From NCBI RefSeq assembly GCF_000716535.1, contig NZ_JNWV01000003.1, forward strand, positions 1 through 64,000: DNA of 64,000 nucleotides. Reading direction: 5' to 3'. The stretch comes from Streptomyces flaveolus (lineage in GTDB: Bacteria; Actinomycetota; Actinomycetes; Streptomycetales; Streptomycetaceae). The notes beneath the pieces were generated by a model. It did not search any database, was not told where the DNA came from, and was given only the letters and a program-made list of their open reading frames with translations. A program made the position numbers and the translations under genes. Shown here in pieces: positions 35,451 through 45,191 of this stretch; position 1 is the stretch's first letter; each line of letters begins with the position of its first letter.

Positions 35451-36878
35451 TCAGCCAGGGTTGGGTAGTGCTGCGAGCCGTTGTAGAGCGTCGGTGATCA
35501 GGCTGGCCCAGGGCCAGTGCTTTGCGATGCGGAGGATGCGGCGTCGTCCGGTGGTGACGAGCTGCGCGGCGGCGGAGAAGAGGCGAAGTCGCAGGCGGCG
35601 GGGCTCCCACAGGCGGGCTTGGCCGGTGAGGGCGAGCAGGGGCATCCAGGCCAGCAGGTCGAGGGCGATCTGGATGATCTCCAGCCAGACCTGGTTCTGT
35701 GCGGCGTCGTGCAGGGGGAGGTTGCGCAGGCCGGTGGAGCGGGCGGCGCGGATGCGGTCCTCGGCGCGGGCCCGCTCGCGGTGCCGCAGCTCCAGCTCGG
35801 CGATCGGGGTGTGCTGGGTGTTGGTGGCGAAGCAGGTCAGGCGCATGCCGTCGGCGTCGGTGAAGCGCAACTGGGCGCCGGGGTGCGGCCGTTCCCTCCG
35901 TACGATCAGCCGCATCCCCTTGGGCCAGCCCTTGAGGCAGTCGCCGTCGAGTTCGGCCACCCAGGCGCCGTCGCGGATCTCGCCGTCGGGCTCGAGGGCC
36001 GGTGTCCAGGCCGATGCCGGGACCTTCAGGACGGCCTGGTGGATGGCGTCGGTGATGGTCATGCCGACCGAGTACGACAGCCACCGTCCGCGCCGGGTGA
36101 GCCAGGCGACGAACTCGTGGGTGCCGCCGCCGGAGTCGGTGCGGATCAGCGTCCGACGCCCCCGCCGCAGCCGCTTCGGCAGCTGGGCCAGGGCCAGCTT
36201 GGTGGCTTCGATGTGGTCGGCGGCGGTGTTGGAGCCCGCGTTGCCGGGCCGCAGCAAGCCCACGACCGGCTCGCCGGAGCCGTCACGGCCGTGGTCGACG
36301 AACCCCATCAGCGGGTGGTGCCCGAACGTCTTCTTCCAGGTCGCGGTGGCGTCCTGCTTCTCGGAGTGCGCCAGGACCAGGACCCCGTCGATGTCCACGA
36401 TCACCTGCCCGCTCGCGTCCGGTGCCGCGTCGCCGGCCAACCGCCATACACATTCACGCACTTCGGCGCGGGCCGTGCGGAGCGCGGCCAGGACCCGCTG
36501 CCCGCCCGACGCCAGCTTGCTGATCAGCCGGGAGACCGTGGGGTCGGAGGCTACCGGCCCGAACACGGCCGGCTCGGCCCGCAGCAGGGCCACATCGGCG
36601 AGGCAGTCCCCGCCCAGCGCGACGGCGAGCGCGACATCCAGCAGGATCTTGCCCGGATCGTGCACTGCCCGGTGTTTGCGCCATGGCTCGAGTGCCGCTG
36701 ATATCGCCGCATCCAGACCGCTCTTGCGGACCGTCTCGACCAGGAGCACCGCCCCGGCCTGCGAAACCACTCCGCGACCGCCGTCCTCGACGCGGACACG
36801 CGGGTAGGACCCGATACGCTTCTTCACCTGGAAAGTGCCTCCGGCGGTGGCGGGAACAAGGACCTCAGCAATCCTCAT
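35451..36878 (-). mobile_element. IS1380-type transposase gene (intact ORF)
   Basis: A DDE transposase of 475 residues, from ATG 36878 to a stop at 35451. It shows the IS1380-family layout: first catalytic Asp in VIVDIDGVLVLAHSEKQ, FGHHPLMGF, second Asp in LIRTDSGGGTHEF, and the late Glu in NQVWLEIIQIALDLLAW. The reading frame is uninterrupted, so the element may be active. Element ends are not resolved: they should lie within about 35.29-35.45 kb and 36.88-36.96 kb. It abuts the decayed molybdenum-hydroxylase locus. Confidence 0.85.
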
Positions 36879-37032
36879 TCTCGCTGGTCAGAGGCACTTT
36901 CTGCTTTTTTGATCACTAGCCGGACAGCCCGCTCCGTGAAAGCACGAGGCTAACCGCGAGGGCGGCCGTGGAGCGAGGGGGACACGGGCAGTGTGCGCTG
37001 CGGGACCAGACACGTGCGCTACGCGGACAGCC

Positions 37033-37060
37033 GGCCGCCGGCCCTGGACGGCCGGCGGCC
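37033..37060 (-). terminator. Terminator after the GNAT gene
   Basis: GGCCGCCGGCC at 37033-37043 and GGCCGGCGGCC at 37050-37060 make an 11-bp stem with loop CTGGAC, starting 15 bases beyond the GNAT stop on the minus strand. Confidence 0.7.
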
Positions 37061-37074
37061 GAGGCGTGGGCCGG

Positions 37075-37413
37075 TCAGCCCAGTTCGGTGTCCAGCCAGC
37101 GCAGGACGTCGGGCGTCACGGGGTCGACCAGGTCGGCGAACTCCTCGTGCCGCTGGAGGAACTTGGCCACGTACGGGCAGACGGGCACGATCCGCTTGCC
37201 GGAGGCCCGTACGTCGGTGAGCGCCTCCTGGACGAGCCGGGAGGCGAGGCCCTGCCCGGCGAAGGCGTCGTCGATCTCGGTGTGGTAGAAGACGCGCTGC
37301 GCGTCGCGGTCGCGGTAGGCGGTCAGCCCGGCGCGCTTGCCGTCGACGAGTATTTCGTAGCGATTCCTGGCGTCCACACGCTCGACGACCGGGGCGGCGG
37401 AAGGCTGGCTCAT
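37075..37413 (-). CDS. Small GNAT-like N-acetyltransferase (YidJ/Gtn10 type)
   Basis: A 112-residue protein behind AAAGG. The sequence pattern RYEILVDGKRAGLTAYRD, VFYHTEIDDAFAGQGLASRLVQEAL and VPVCPYVAKFLQRHEEF is that of the small GNAT-like group (GNAT_acetyltr_2/YjdJ), which keeps the acetyl-CoA loop (QGLAS) but lacks the full GNAT N-terminus. The acceptor is unknown. It lies 20 bases downstream of the pirin gene and is probably co-transcribed with it. Confidence 0.85.
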   Translation of the reverse strand: MSQPSAAPVVERVDARNRYEILVDGKRAGLTAYRDRDAQRVFYHTEIDDAFAGQGLASRLVQEALTDVRASGKRIVPVCPYVAKFLQRHEEFADLVDPVTPDVLRWLDTELG

Positions 37414-37433
37414 CAGGTGCCTTTCGGATGGCG

Positions 37434-38423
37434 TCAGTGACGCGGCGGATTCCTGCGCGGAGTGATGGTGGCATTCGGCAGGACGGGGGCGGGAAGACGG
37501 TCTCCCGGATATCCTTCGACGGCGCCGAAGCGATCGGAGGAGTTCTGCCAGTCCTCGCGCGCACTGACGATGTCCTCGTGGCTCCGGCCGATGAAATTCC
37601 ACCACATGACGATCTCCTCGTCGAAGGGTGTTCCGCCGAGGAGCACCGTCCGCGCGATGTCGTCCGACTCGTTGGTCAGGGTCAGCGTGCCGGGCCCGGG
37701 GTGGACGTAGCCCAGCTCGGCGGGCTTCAGGAGGACGTCGGCGAGGCGGACGGCGCCCTGGTCGACCAGGAGGCCGTGCTCGAAGCCGGGGTCCACGGCG
37801 AGCGTGACGGCCGCGTGCGGCTCGAGGACGATCTCGGCGCCGAGCAGGGGTGTGAAGGCCGGCACCGGCGAGGTGGTGCCGGCGAGGGAGCCGAGGAAGA
37901 CCCGGATCTCGGCGCCGTCGGTCCGTACGGGCTCGGGGACGTGGTGCCGGAAGTCCCGCGCGGTGGCGCGGTGTTCCTCCGGCAGCGCCACCCAGAGCTG
38001 GACGCCGTGCAGGACGGTGGTGCGCGGGGTGGAGACCTCGGAGTGGCTGATGCCGTACCCGCTGGTCATGAGGTTCAGCTCGCCGGGCCGTACGAGGGCG
38101 TGGCTGCCCAGGCTGTCGCGGTGCTCGATCTCCCCGCTGAAGAGCCAGCTCACGGTCTGGAGCCCGGTGTGGGGGTGCGGGGCGACGTCCATGCCGCCGG
38201 TCTCGGCGACGTCGTCGGGGCCGTAGTGGTCGGCGAAGCACCAGGCGCCGATCAGGGTCCGGGCGCGCTGCGGCAGCGTGCGCCGCACGGTCATCGCGCG
38301 CGGTCCGCCCAGGGGCACGTCGCGCGGGGTCAGTACGTCGACCCGTGGCGTCCCGGCCGGCGGCCCGCCGTCCGCCTCGGTGCCGCAGCGCACTTCGACG
38401 GGCTCCGTCTCGACATTGCTCAT
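37434..38423 (-). CDS. Pirin-family bicupin protein
   Basis: A 329-residue protein with an excellent ribosome site (GGAGGTGATCCC just before ATG 38423). The first cupin carries the pirin metal site (HPHTGLQTVSWLFSGEIEHRDSLG) near residues 82-105 with two His, plus the later His and Glu ligands (GYGISHSEVS). The C-terminal cupin follows. Pirins act as quercetin-dioxygenase-like enzymes or redox-sensing proteins. Its neighbours are a small GNAT downstream and an SsgA-like gene divergent upstream. Confidence 0.88.
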   Translation of the reverse strand: MSNVETEPVEVRCGTEADGGPPAGTPRVDVLTPRDVPLGGPRAMTVRRTLPQRARTLIGAWCFADHYGPDDVAETGGMDVAPHPHTGLQTVSWLFSGEIEHRDSLGSHALVRPGELNLMTSGYGISHSEVSTPRTTVLHGVQLWVALPEEHRATARDFRHHVPEPVRTDGAEIRVFLGSLAGTTSPVPAFTPLLGAEIVLEPHAAVTLAVDPGFEHGLLVDQGAVRLADVLLKPAELGYVHPGPGTLTLTNESDDIARTVLLGGTPFDEEIVMWWNFIGRSHEDIVSAREDWQNSSDRFGAVEGYPGDRLPAPVLPNATITPRRNPPRH

Positions 38424-38700
38424 CGGGATCACCTCTCCACCCAGTAATTGTTCTATATTCAACCACCATCCGGCCGAAACGGCCCGGACGCCGGCCGGAC
38501 AGGGCCCGAGTGCCACGAGGACAGCATGCGTGCCAGGCGGACGGGGCCCGAGTGCCGGAGCGCTTCTTCTTCGGACAACAACCCGTGCACTCGTCGACAA
38601 GCCGCTCCCCCGGATCCGCCGTACGGTCGTCAGCACCTTGGCCCGTCACAGTGCGCGGGTCGACGCACCGAAACGAACCGTCGCAGGACAGGGGGACGGC

Positions 38701-39144
38701 ATGAGAAACGATTCTGCCGGGGCCGCGGACGAGGACCCGATCGTATGCAGAACCAACGTCCGCGTCACCGTGGCCGACGAACTGCCGATACCGGTCCCGG
38801 CCGAACTCCGGTACTTCGCGGCGGATCCCTACGCCGTCTGCCTGTCCCTGGGCACCCCCTCCGCGCTCTGCGTCGAGTGGGTCTTCGCCCGGTCGCTCCT
38901 CGCCCAGGGGCTGCGCCGGCCCACCGGGTCCGGGGACGTGGTGGTCTACCCGCGGCGCCAAGGCCGACCGGACTCGGTCCGCGTCCTGCTCAGGACCCGT
39001 GCCGGAGCGGCCCTCCTGGAGCTGGCGAGCGCCTCCGTCACGTCCTTTCTGCACCGCACCGAGGTGCTGGTACCGCCGGGCACCGAGCACCGCCACATCG
39101 ATCTGGACCGCGTCGTGGAACAGCTCACGGCCGGCAGCGAGTGA
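38701..39144 (+). CDS. SsgA-family sporulation/cell division protein
   Basis: The 147-residue protein starts at an ATG behind AGGGGGA. The SsgA-like fold is recognised by a short N-terminal beta-strand (RTNVRVTVADELPIPVPAELRY), DPYAVCLSL, VEWVFARSLLAQGLRRPTGSGDV, and the C-terminal VLVPPGTEHRHIDLD. SsgA-like proteins are specific to sporulating actinomycetes and steer septum and cell-wall events. Which paralogue (SsgA-G) this is cannot be told. It strongly supports a Streptomyces-type host. Confidence 0.88.
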   Translation: MRNDSAGAADEDPIVCRTNVRVTVADELPIPVPAELRYFAADPYAVCLSLGTPSALCVEWVFARSLLAQGLRRPTGSGDVVVYPRRQGRPDSVRVLLRTRAGAALLELASASVTSFLHRTEVLVPPGTEHRHIDLDRVVEQLTAGSE

Positions 39145-39269
39145 TCCGCCCGGTGTGACGCCCGGTGCACTGACGAGCACCAACGCGTGCGCTCCCGGGC
39201 AAACCGCCTCCCGCTCCGGCGCCTAGCGTCGACCGCGTACGCAAGCACGCCATCCGCAGGAGGCACGTC

Positions 39270-39845
39270 ATGACCACCGGAACCCAGCCCCCGAGCAGCC
39301 AGCCGTGGCTGCACCAGAAGGGCGCGGTCATCCAGGAGTTCGGAACCGTCAAGCAGTTCCCCATCGCCCTGTCCTACGAGGCGCGCATGTACTCCTGCCA
39401 GCGCCTGAACAAGGTGCTGGCCGACACCCAGATCCTCTACGGCCTCTACAAGAAGCACCACTGGATCATGCGGGGCGCGACCTTCTACCAGCTCCACCTG
39501 CTCCTGGACAAGCACGCGGGTGAGCAGCTCGAACTGGTCGACACCCTCGCCGAGCGCGTCCAGACCCTGGGCGGCGTCGCGGTGGGCGACCCCCGGCACG
39601 TCGCCGAGATCACGTCGATCCCGCGCCCGCCGGACGGTGTCGAGGAGGTCCCCGCGATGCTCTCGCGCCTGCTGGAGGCCCACGAGACCATCCTGACCGA
39701 GGCCCACGACGCGGCCGCCCGCACCGCCGAGCTGGGTGACGACGGCACCAACGACCTGCTGGTGTCGCAGATCATCCGCACCGGCGAACTGCAGGCCTGG
39801 TTCCTCGCCGAACACCTGGTGGACACCCCGCTCGTCCGCTCCTGA
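39270..39845 (+). CDS. Dps-family ferritin-like DNA-protection protein
   Basis: A 191-residue member of the Dps/ferritin-like group, longer than the usual 160-165 residues. The intersubunit ferroxidase ligands are present (KHHWIMRGATFYQLHLLLDKHAGEQLELVDTLAERV). An N-terminal extension of about 30 residues (QPWLHQKGAVIQEFG) and a short tail are typical of Streptomyces Dps variants and may tune DNA contact or assembly. It should oxidise and store iron and protect DNA in stress. TAGCGT near 39225 is a possible -10. Confidence 0.87.
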   Translation: MTTGTQPPSSQPWLHQKGAVIQEFGTVKQFPIALSYEARMYSCQRLNKVLADTQILYGLYKKHHWIMRGATFYQLHLLLDKHAGEQLELVDTLAERVQTLGGVAVGDPRHVAEITSIPRPPDGVEEVPAMLSRLLEAHETILTEAHDAAARTAELGDDGTNDLLVSQIIRTGELQAWFLAEHLVDTPLVRS

Positions 39846-40185
39846 GCCGGCGGGACCGCCCACGGCGGAACGGGCGGGGGCGCCCGTCAGCGCGTGACCG
39901 CGATCCCGCTGACCGCGCGCCCCCGCCCGCCCCACCTCCCCGTCAGCACCGCTTCCCGGACGCGCTGGTGATCGCGCTCCAGGACCAGGACGTCGACCTG
40001 GTGGACCGGGCCCCGACGGAGTCGTCCGCCTCGGGGCGACCTTCGCCGTCGGGGCGTCGTCGCGGACGGCCTCGGCTTCCCGCGCGCCGTGACGCCGGCT
40101 ACGGCAGCCGGGGTGGAAGGGTGCCAGAGGGCCGGCTCACTCCGGCCGGCGCCCCATCACCGCACACGAGAGAGGGAGATCTTCG
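39846..40185. other. Gene-free stretch between Dps and NmrA-like genes
   Basis: No convincing gene. One stretch (39951-40010) reads HRFPDALVIALQDQDVDLVDRA, which has coding-like character but no start, no ribosome site and no recognised family; it may be a worn fragment. The NmrA-like gene has a GAGGGAG ribosome site at the right end. Confidence 0.4.
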
Positions 40186-41037
40186 ATGACCGACCAACCG
40201 GTTCTGGTGCTCGCGGCGACCGGCGGGCAGGGCGGGGCGGTGACCGACGCGCTGCTGGGCCGCCGGGTGCGGGTCCGCGCGCTGGTGCGTGACCCGGACC
40301 GCAGATCCGCCCGGGAACTGGCCGGGCGGGGCGTCGAGGTGGTCGCGGGATCACTGAGCGACCGTGCGTCGCTGGCCTCGGCGATGAGCGGGGTGGCGGG
40401 TGTCTTCGCGTTCACCACTCCCTTCGAGGCCGGAATCGACGCGGAGGTGGAGCAGGGGCGGGCCATCCTCGCCGCCGCGACGGAAAGGCGCGTTCCGCAT
40501 CTCGTGTTCAGCTCGGTGGCAGGCGCCGACCAGGACAGCGGGGTGCCGCATTTCGAGAGCAAGGCGCGCATCGAGGCGGAGCTCGCCGCCGGCGACGTGC
40601 CGTACACGATCCTGGGGCCGACCTACTTCTTCGACAACGCGCTGGGCGGTGCGGAGCGCATCCTGGACGGCGTCCTCGACCTCCCGCTGCCACCCGATCG
40701 GCCGTTGCAGCAGTTGGCCCGCCCCGACCTCGGCGCGTTCGCGGCGGAGGTGCTGCTCGACCCCGCTCCCTACACCGGGCAGCGCATCGAGCTGGCCGGC
40801 GACGCACCCACGCCCGCGCAGATGGCGGCCGCGCTCGGCGCGGCGCTCGGGCGGGAGGTCCGGCACGAGCAGGTCCCGCTGGCCGCGATCGGCAATCCGG
40901 ACATGCACGCGATGTGGGAGTTCCTGAACGGACCCGGCTACCGCGTCGACATCCCCGCACTGCACGCCGCCCACCCGGACGTCCACTGGACCCGCTTCGC
41001 GGACTGGGCGCGGCGCACCTGGACGGGCGCCCGCTGA
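40186..41037 (+). CDS. NmrA-like NAD(P)-binding protein
   Basis: A 283-residue atypical short-chain dehydrogenase of the NmrA/HSCARG type. The nucleotide loop is LVLAATGGQGGAV at residues 6-18; FSSVAGADQDSGVPHFESKARIE replaces a catalytic YxxxK motif. Such proteins sense NADPH/NADP or act as quinone reductase-like or isoflavone reductase-like enzymes. No partner can be assigned from context. The next gene downstream is an AraC regulator on the same strand. Confidence 0.84.
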   Translation: MTDQPVLVLAATGGQGGAVTDALLGRRVRVRALVRDPDRRSARELAGRGVEVVAGSLSDRASLASAMSGVAGVFAFTTPFEAGIDAEVEQGRAILAAATERRVPHLVFSSVAGADQDSGVPHFESKARIEAELAAGDVPYTILGPTYFFDNALGGAERILDGVLDLPLPPDRPLQQLARPDLGAFAAEVLLDPAPYTGQRIELAGDAPTPAQMAAALGAALGREVRHEQVPLAAIGNPDMHAMWEFLNGPGYRVDIPALHAAHPDVHWTRFADWARRTWTGAR

Positions 41038-41144
41038 ACCGGCCGTCCTGAAACCGGTCCGGCGCGGAACCGCTGGGCCCCCCTGTGTCCGGTACCGCTG
41101 GTCTCACGCGTTCACGTGATGTGGTGCCCCGGGCCGTCCTGGCA

Positions 41145-41168
41145 CGCTGCGCTTTCGAAAGCGCAGCG
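41145..41168. promoter_or_regulatory. Perfect 24-bp palindrome upstream of AraC copy 2
   Basis: The left half is CGCTGCGCTTTC and the right half is its exact reverse complement, with no spacer. It ends 17 bases before the AraC start, so it probably overlaps the promoter or the 5' leader. A loopless dyad of this size is typical of an operator for a dimeric repressor, not a terminator. Confidence 0.65.
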
Positions 41169-41185
41169 GCCGAAGGGCGGAGAGC

Positions 41186-42250
41186 ATGTCGTCGGATCCA
41201 TCGACACCGGACCCCGGGACAACGGACACCCTCTACACCACGAAGACGGTTCCCACCCACCGACGACGGGCGTACTGGCGCGAGGCCCTGTCCCAGACGT
41301 TCGGCGCCGTGGACATGGGCGTTCCCGGCAACGCCGACTGCGGGACGATCCGTGCGTCGCTGCTGGGCCCGATGCAGGCCGTCACCGTGGACGGCGATCC
41401 GCTGCGGGCCCGGCGCACCCAGCGGCTCATCGCGGGGAGCGACAACGACGACTACGTGGTGGTGAAGCTGCTGAGCAGCGGGGTGGCCCGCATCGAGCAG
41501 GACGGCCGTGAGGCGTACGTGCGGCCGGGGCAGCTCTTCGTCTACGACATGGCGCGGCCCGTCCGGCTGACCCTCCCCGAGCGCTTCCGGACGAAGTCCC
41601 TGGTCCTGCCCCGGGAGGTCCTGGGTCTGAGCGAGTCGGACCTGCGGCAGATCACCGCGGCTCCGCTCGGTTCCGAGTCGGCGGTCGGCGGGCTGCTGAC
41701 GCCGCTCCTGTCCCGGCTCGTGGACAGCGCGGCGGCGTACCCGCAGCGGACCGGCGAGCTGATCGCCCGCAACGTGGTGGACCTGGTGCAGACCCTGGCC
41801 GAGGAGCGGCTCGGCAGGTGTGCCGAGGACTCGGCGAGCGGCGCCCGGATGTCGCTGGTGCGGATCCGGGCATACATCGACCGGCATCTCGCGCATCCGG
41901 ATCTGACGCCGGACTCCATCGCCCGGGCCCACCACATCTCCGTGCGCTATCTGCACAAGCTGTTCGAGATGGAGGGCATCACCGTCAGCCGGTGGATCCA
42001 GCAGCGCCGGCTGGAGCACTGCCGTCGTGACCTGGCCCGCCGGGAGTCGGCGGACCTGACCGTCGCCGCGGTGGCGCACCGCTGGGGCTTCACCAGCGCC
42101 TCCCACTTCAGCCGGGTGTTCCGGGCCGCCTTCGGGGTCTCCCCCGCCGAGTGGCGCAACTCCGCCCTGCGTGAGCGGTCTGCGTTCCTCCGGGGCCGGA
42201 CAGCCGCGGACCACGCTTCGCTGTCGGTCGAGCAGGCCGCGTCGGCATGA
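41186..42250 (+). CDS. AraC-family regulator (copy 2)
   Basis: A 354-residue regulator. The sensor domain at about 30-190 resembles the AraC-binding-like type (GVARIEQDGREAYVRPGQLFVYDMARPVRL). The C-terminal AraC DNA-binding domain shows AHHISVRYLHKLFEMEG and VAHRWGFTSASHFSRVFRAAFG, nearly the same as in the copy at 29.7 kb. A Ser/Ala-rich tail follows. A perfect palindrome lies directly upstream, suggesting control by another dimeric regulator. A LuxR-type ATPase regulator follows 109 bases downstream. Confidence 0.88.
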   Translation: MSSDPSTPDPGTTDTLYTTKTVPTHRRRAYWREALSQTFGAVDMGVPGNADCGTIRASLLGPMQAVTVDGDPLRARRTQRLIAGSDNDDYVVVKLLSSGVARIEQDGREAYVRPGQLFVYDMARPVRLTLPERFRTKSLVLPREVLGLSESDLRQITAAPLGSESAVGGLLTPLLSRLVDSAAAYPQRTGELIARNVVDLVQTLAEERLGRCAEDSASGARMSLVRIRAYIDRHLAHPDLTPDSIARAHHISVRYLHKLFEMEGITVSRWIQQRRLEHCRRDLARRESADLTVAAVAHRWGFTSASHFSRVFRAAFGVSPAEWRNSALRERSAFLRGRTAADHASLSVEQAASA

Positions 42251-42359
42251 GCTGGGTCACTCACCATCCCTTCCGCATATGCGCTGAGCTGCCGTTCTTG
42301 CCATAGTGGGCCCCCGGAGCGCCGGCTTGTGACCGGCGGGTACGGACAGGAGGGCCCAG

Positions 42360-45107
42360 GTGGCGGGGTCAGGCGGACCGCTGTCGCGCAGCGGTCTGCG
42401 CGGCCGGGAGGCCGAGCTGGAAGAGCTCCGGACGCTGATCGACGCGGTGGCCCGCACCGGCGGCGGCGCGCTCGTCCTGCTCCGCGGGGAACCGGGCATC
42501 GGCAAGACCACGCTCCTGACCGAAGCCGTCACCAGGGCCGAGGCGGCGGGCTTCTCCGTCGGTCTCGGCAAGGCCGACGAACTGCACCACCTCGTGCCGC
42601 TGTCGTCGTTGGCGACCTGCGTCGTGCACGGCGACAAGCCCCTGCTGTCCGGCGACGCGCTGGTCGATCTCGCGCGCCGGCACGACCAGCGGATCTGGCT
42701 GGTGGAGCGCCTGGCGGAGGTGATCGAGGAGCGAGCCGGCAGCGTACCGGTGCTGATCGCCCTGGACGACGTGCAGTGGGCCGACCCGCTGAGCCGGTTC
42801 GCCCTCAGGCAATTGCCCAGCCGCCTGCGGACCTCGCCCGTGCTGTGGCTGCTCACCGAGCGGCAGGGCGTCGGCGGGCCGGCGGAGGAGATCGTCGCGG
42901 CGGTGCGGGACGACCTCCCGGTGCGCACCCTGTCCCTGGGCCCGCTGTCCGGCGCGGCCATCTGCCGGCTGGCCGGTGACACCCTGGGAACCGCCGTCGA
43001 CGAGCGGGTGCGCGACCTGCTCGCCGGAGCGGGCGGGAACCCGTTCCTGGCCGTCGAGATGCTCGCGGGACTGCGGACCGCCGACTCCTCGGGCGACCAG
43101 GTGCCGCCGGGGCTGGTGGTGGGCGTCCGCGGCAGGCTCGGCTCGCTGCAACCCGACACGCTGCGCTTCCTTCAGATGGGAGCGGTGCTGGGCCGCCGTT
43201 TCGGCTTCCACGACGCCGCGGCGCTCTGCGGCCGGCCGCCCGTCGCGCTGCTCCCGGCACTGGAGGAGGCGCTGAGCGCGGGGCTTTTGGAGGACGAGGG
43301 GGACCGACTGGTCTTCCGGCACGACCTGCTGCGCCAGGCGGTGTACGTGGACATCCCGCCCTCGGCCCGGAAGGCGCTGCACCGGGAGGCCGCGGGCCGG
43401 CTCGTCGCCGCCGGCCACCAGCCGATCGACGTGGTGTCGCACGTTCTCAGGGGCGCCCGGCCGGGGGACGAGGAGGCGGTGGCGCTGCTCAGGCGCGCCG
43501 CCGACGACGTGCTGCCGGTCACGCCGGGCCTCGCGGCCGACCTGGTGACGCGCGCGCTGGAACTCGTGCCGGTCGCGCGGCCGTCGTGGTTCGCCGTGGG
43601 CGAGCAGGCGATCGTGTCCCTGACCCGGGCCGGCCGGAACCGGGAGGCGCTCGCGACCGGGGACCGGCTGCTGGCCTGCCGACCGCCCATGGATACGTTC
43701 GGCCGGCTCCAGGCAGCCCTCGGCGGCACACTGTGGAACCTGGATCTCGCCGACGAGCTGCGCCGCCGGACCGAGGCGGCCCTAGCGGTCGGCGGCGCGG
43801 CCCCGGAGGTCGGGGCGCGGCTGGCCGGCCTGCGCGCGCTGGCGCTGTCCCGGGCGCACGACCTCGCGCCCGCACGGGAGGCCGGGGAGGACGCGCTGCG
43901 CGCCGCCGTCGCGACCGGCGACCGGGAGGCCCACGTCCAGGCCCTGTTCGCGCTCGGGGAGATCGCGCTCAACGCGGGCGAGAACGCCCTCGCGCTGGAG
44001 CGGTTCACCGCGCTCGGCGCCGTCGACCCCTCCTTCTTCCCCGAGGAGATCGTCGCGTACCAGCACATGGACGACTTCGTCACCAGCGAGCGGCTGCTGG
44101 TGAAGGCGGCGGACGACTCCGGCGGGGTCCGTGAGGCGATGCTGCTGTGGGCGCAGGGGCAGCAGCATCTGGAGCTGGGCCGGCTGGACGACGCCGAGGC
44201 CGACCTCGTGACGATGGAGCGCCTGGAGGACGACGTACAGGCGCACGTCCAGCAGGTGAACGGCCGGGTGATCCGCTCCCGGATCGCGCTGCTGCGCGGC
44301 GACCCGGAGGCCGCACGGCAGCACCTGGCCGAGGCGCGGGAGCGGCTGGCGGTCAAGCCGAACCCGGGCAACACGGCCGCGGTGCGGTTCCTGGAAGCGG
44401 TCCATGCCGAGGCCGACGGGGACGCCGGACTCGCCGTCGACCGGATCCGGCAGGTGCAGCGGGAGGGGCCCTTCCTGCGCTGGCGGCTGTTGCGCACGTG
44501 GGTCGGCACCGCGATCCGCATGGCGCTGCGCGGCGCGGACCGCGCACTCGCCGAGGATCTGGCCGCGCAGGCCGAAGCGCACGCCGTGCGCAATCCGGGG
44601 GTGCCCACCGCCACGGGTGTCGCGGCGCGCGCCCGTGGGCTCCTGTGCGACGACCCGGTCCTGCTGGCACGTGCCGTCGCCCTGCTCGAGGAAGGTCCGC
44701 GCCCGCTGGTCCGGGCCGGGGCCTCGGCCGACCTCGGACGGGCACTCCTGGCCGCGGGCCGGCGGGCCGAGGCGGTGGCCGCCCTGACCGAGGCCCGGAC
44801 CGTGTTCTCCGCGTCGGGCGCGCACGCCGCGGCGGCCCGCGTCCAGCGTGATCTGCGGCGTGCCGGAGCCGGCGGCCACCGGGCGGCGCAGGGGCGGCGC
44901 CCCGTCCAGGGCTGGGAGGCCCTGACCGCCTCGGAGAAGAAGGTCGCGCGGCTGATCGCCGAGGGACACACCAACCGCACGGCGGCGGAAGTGCTGGTCG
45001 TCTCCCCGCACACCGTCAACACGCATCTGACGTCCGCCTTCCGCAAGCTGTGCGTCAACTCCCGGGTCCAGCTGGCCAACCTGGTCATGGCCTTGCCCGA
45101 CGAGTGA
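42360..45107 (+). CDS. Large ATP-binding LuxR-family (LAL) regulator
   Basis: A 915-residue protein starting at GTG 42360 behind GGAGGG. An N-terminal AAA/NACHT-like ATPase has Walker A in GEPGIGKTTLL near residue 44 and Walker B in LIALDDVQWAD near 130. A long helical-repeat middle follows, then a C-terminal LuxR helix-turn-helix at about 855-910 (LTASEKKVARLIAEGHTNRTAAEVL). LALs typically switch on catabolic or secondary-metabolite genes on sensing a ligand. It sits between an AraC gene and a hydrolase gene on one strand. Confidence 0.88.
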   Translation: MAGSGGPLSRSGLRGREAELEELRTLIDAVARTGGGALVLLRGEPGIGKTTLLTEAVTRAEAAGFSVGLGKADELHHLVPLSSLATCVVHGDKPLLSGDALVDLARRHDQRIWLVERLAEVIEERAGSVPVLIALDDVQWADPLSRFALRQLPSRLRTSPVLWLLTERQGVGGPAEEIVAAVRDDLPVRTLSLGPLSGAAICRLAGDTLGTAVDERVRDLLAGAGGNPFLAVEMLAGLRTADSSGDQVPPGLVVGVRGRLGSLQPDTLRFLQMGAVLGRRFGFHDAAALCGRPPVALLPALEEALSAGLLEDEGDRLVFRHDLLRQAVYVDIPPSARKALHREAAGRLVAAGHQPIDVVSHVLRGARPGDEEAVALLRRAADDVLPVTPGLAADLVTRALELVPVARPSWFAVGEQAIVSLTRAGRNREALATGDRLLACRPPMDTFGRLQAALGGTLWNLDLADELRRRTEAALAVGGAAPEVGARLAGLRALALSRAHDLAPAREAGEDALRAAVATGDREAHVQALFALGEIALNAGENALALERFTALGAVDPSFFPEEIVAYQHMDDFVTSERLLVKAADDSGGVREAMLLWAQGQQHLELGRLDDAEADLVTMERLEDDVQAHVQQVNGRVIRSRIALLRGDPEAARQHLAEARERLAVKPNPGNTAAVRFLEAVHAEADGDAGLAVDRIRQVQREGPFLRWRLLRTWVGTAIRMALRGADRALAEDLAAQAEAHAVRNPGVPTATGVAARARGLLCDDPVLLARAVALLEEGPRPLVRAGASADLGRALLAAGRRAEAVAALTEARTVFSASGAHAAAARVQRDLRRAGAGGHRAAQGRRPVQGWEALTASEKKVARLIAEGHTNRTAAEVLVVSPHTVNTHLTSAFRKLCVNSRVQLANLVMALPDE

Positions 45108-45191
45108 GCGACTTCCTGGTACGTTCACGCGATGCCGGCGTGACCGGGATGGACTTGGCTGGAGAACCCCACCCACTCGGAGGACACCGAG

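Noticed and set aside
28981..36084. A 2367-codon open frame on the minus strand
   Set aside because: It runs antisense or out of frame across several well-supported genes and the transposase, with Arg/Pro-rich low-complexity translation typical of high-GC shadow frames.
37434..38447. Rightward 339-codon ORF over the pirin gene
   Set aside because: It is antisense to pirin, whose motifs and ribosome site are excellent.
39846..40185. Short coding-like stretch between Dps and NmrA-like genes
   Set aside because: No start, ribosome site or family match; kept only as a note on the gap.
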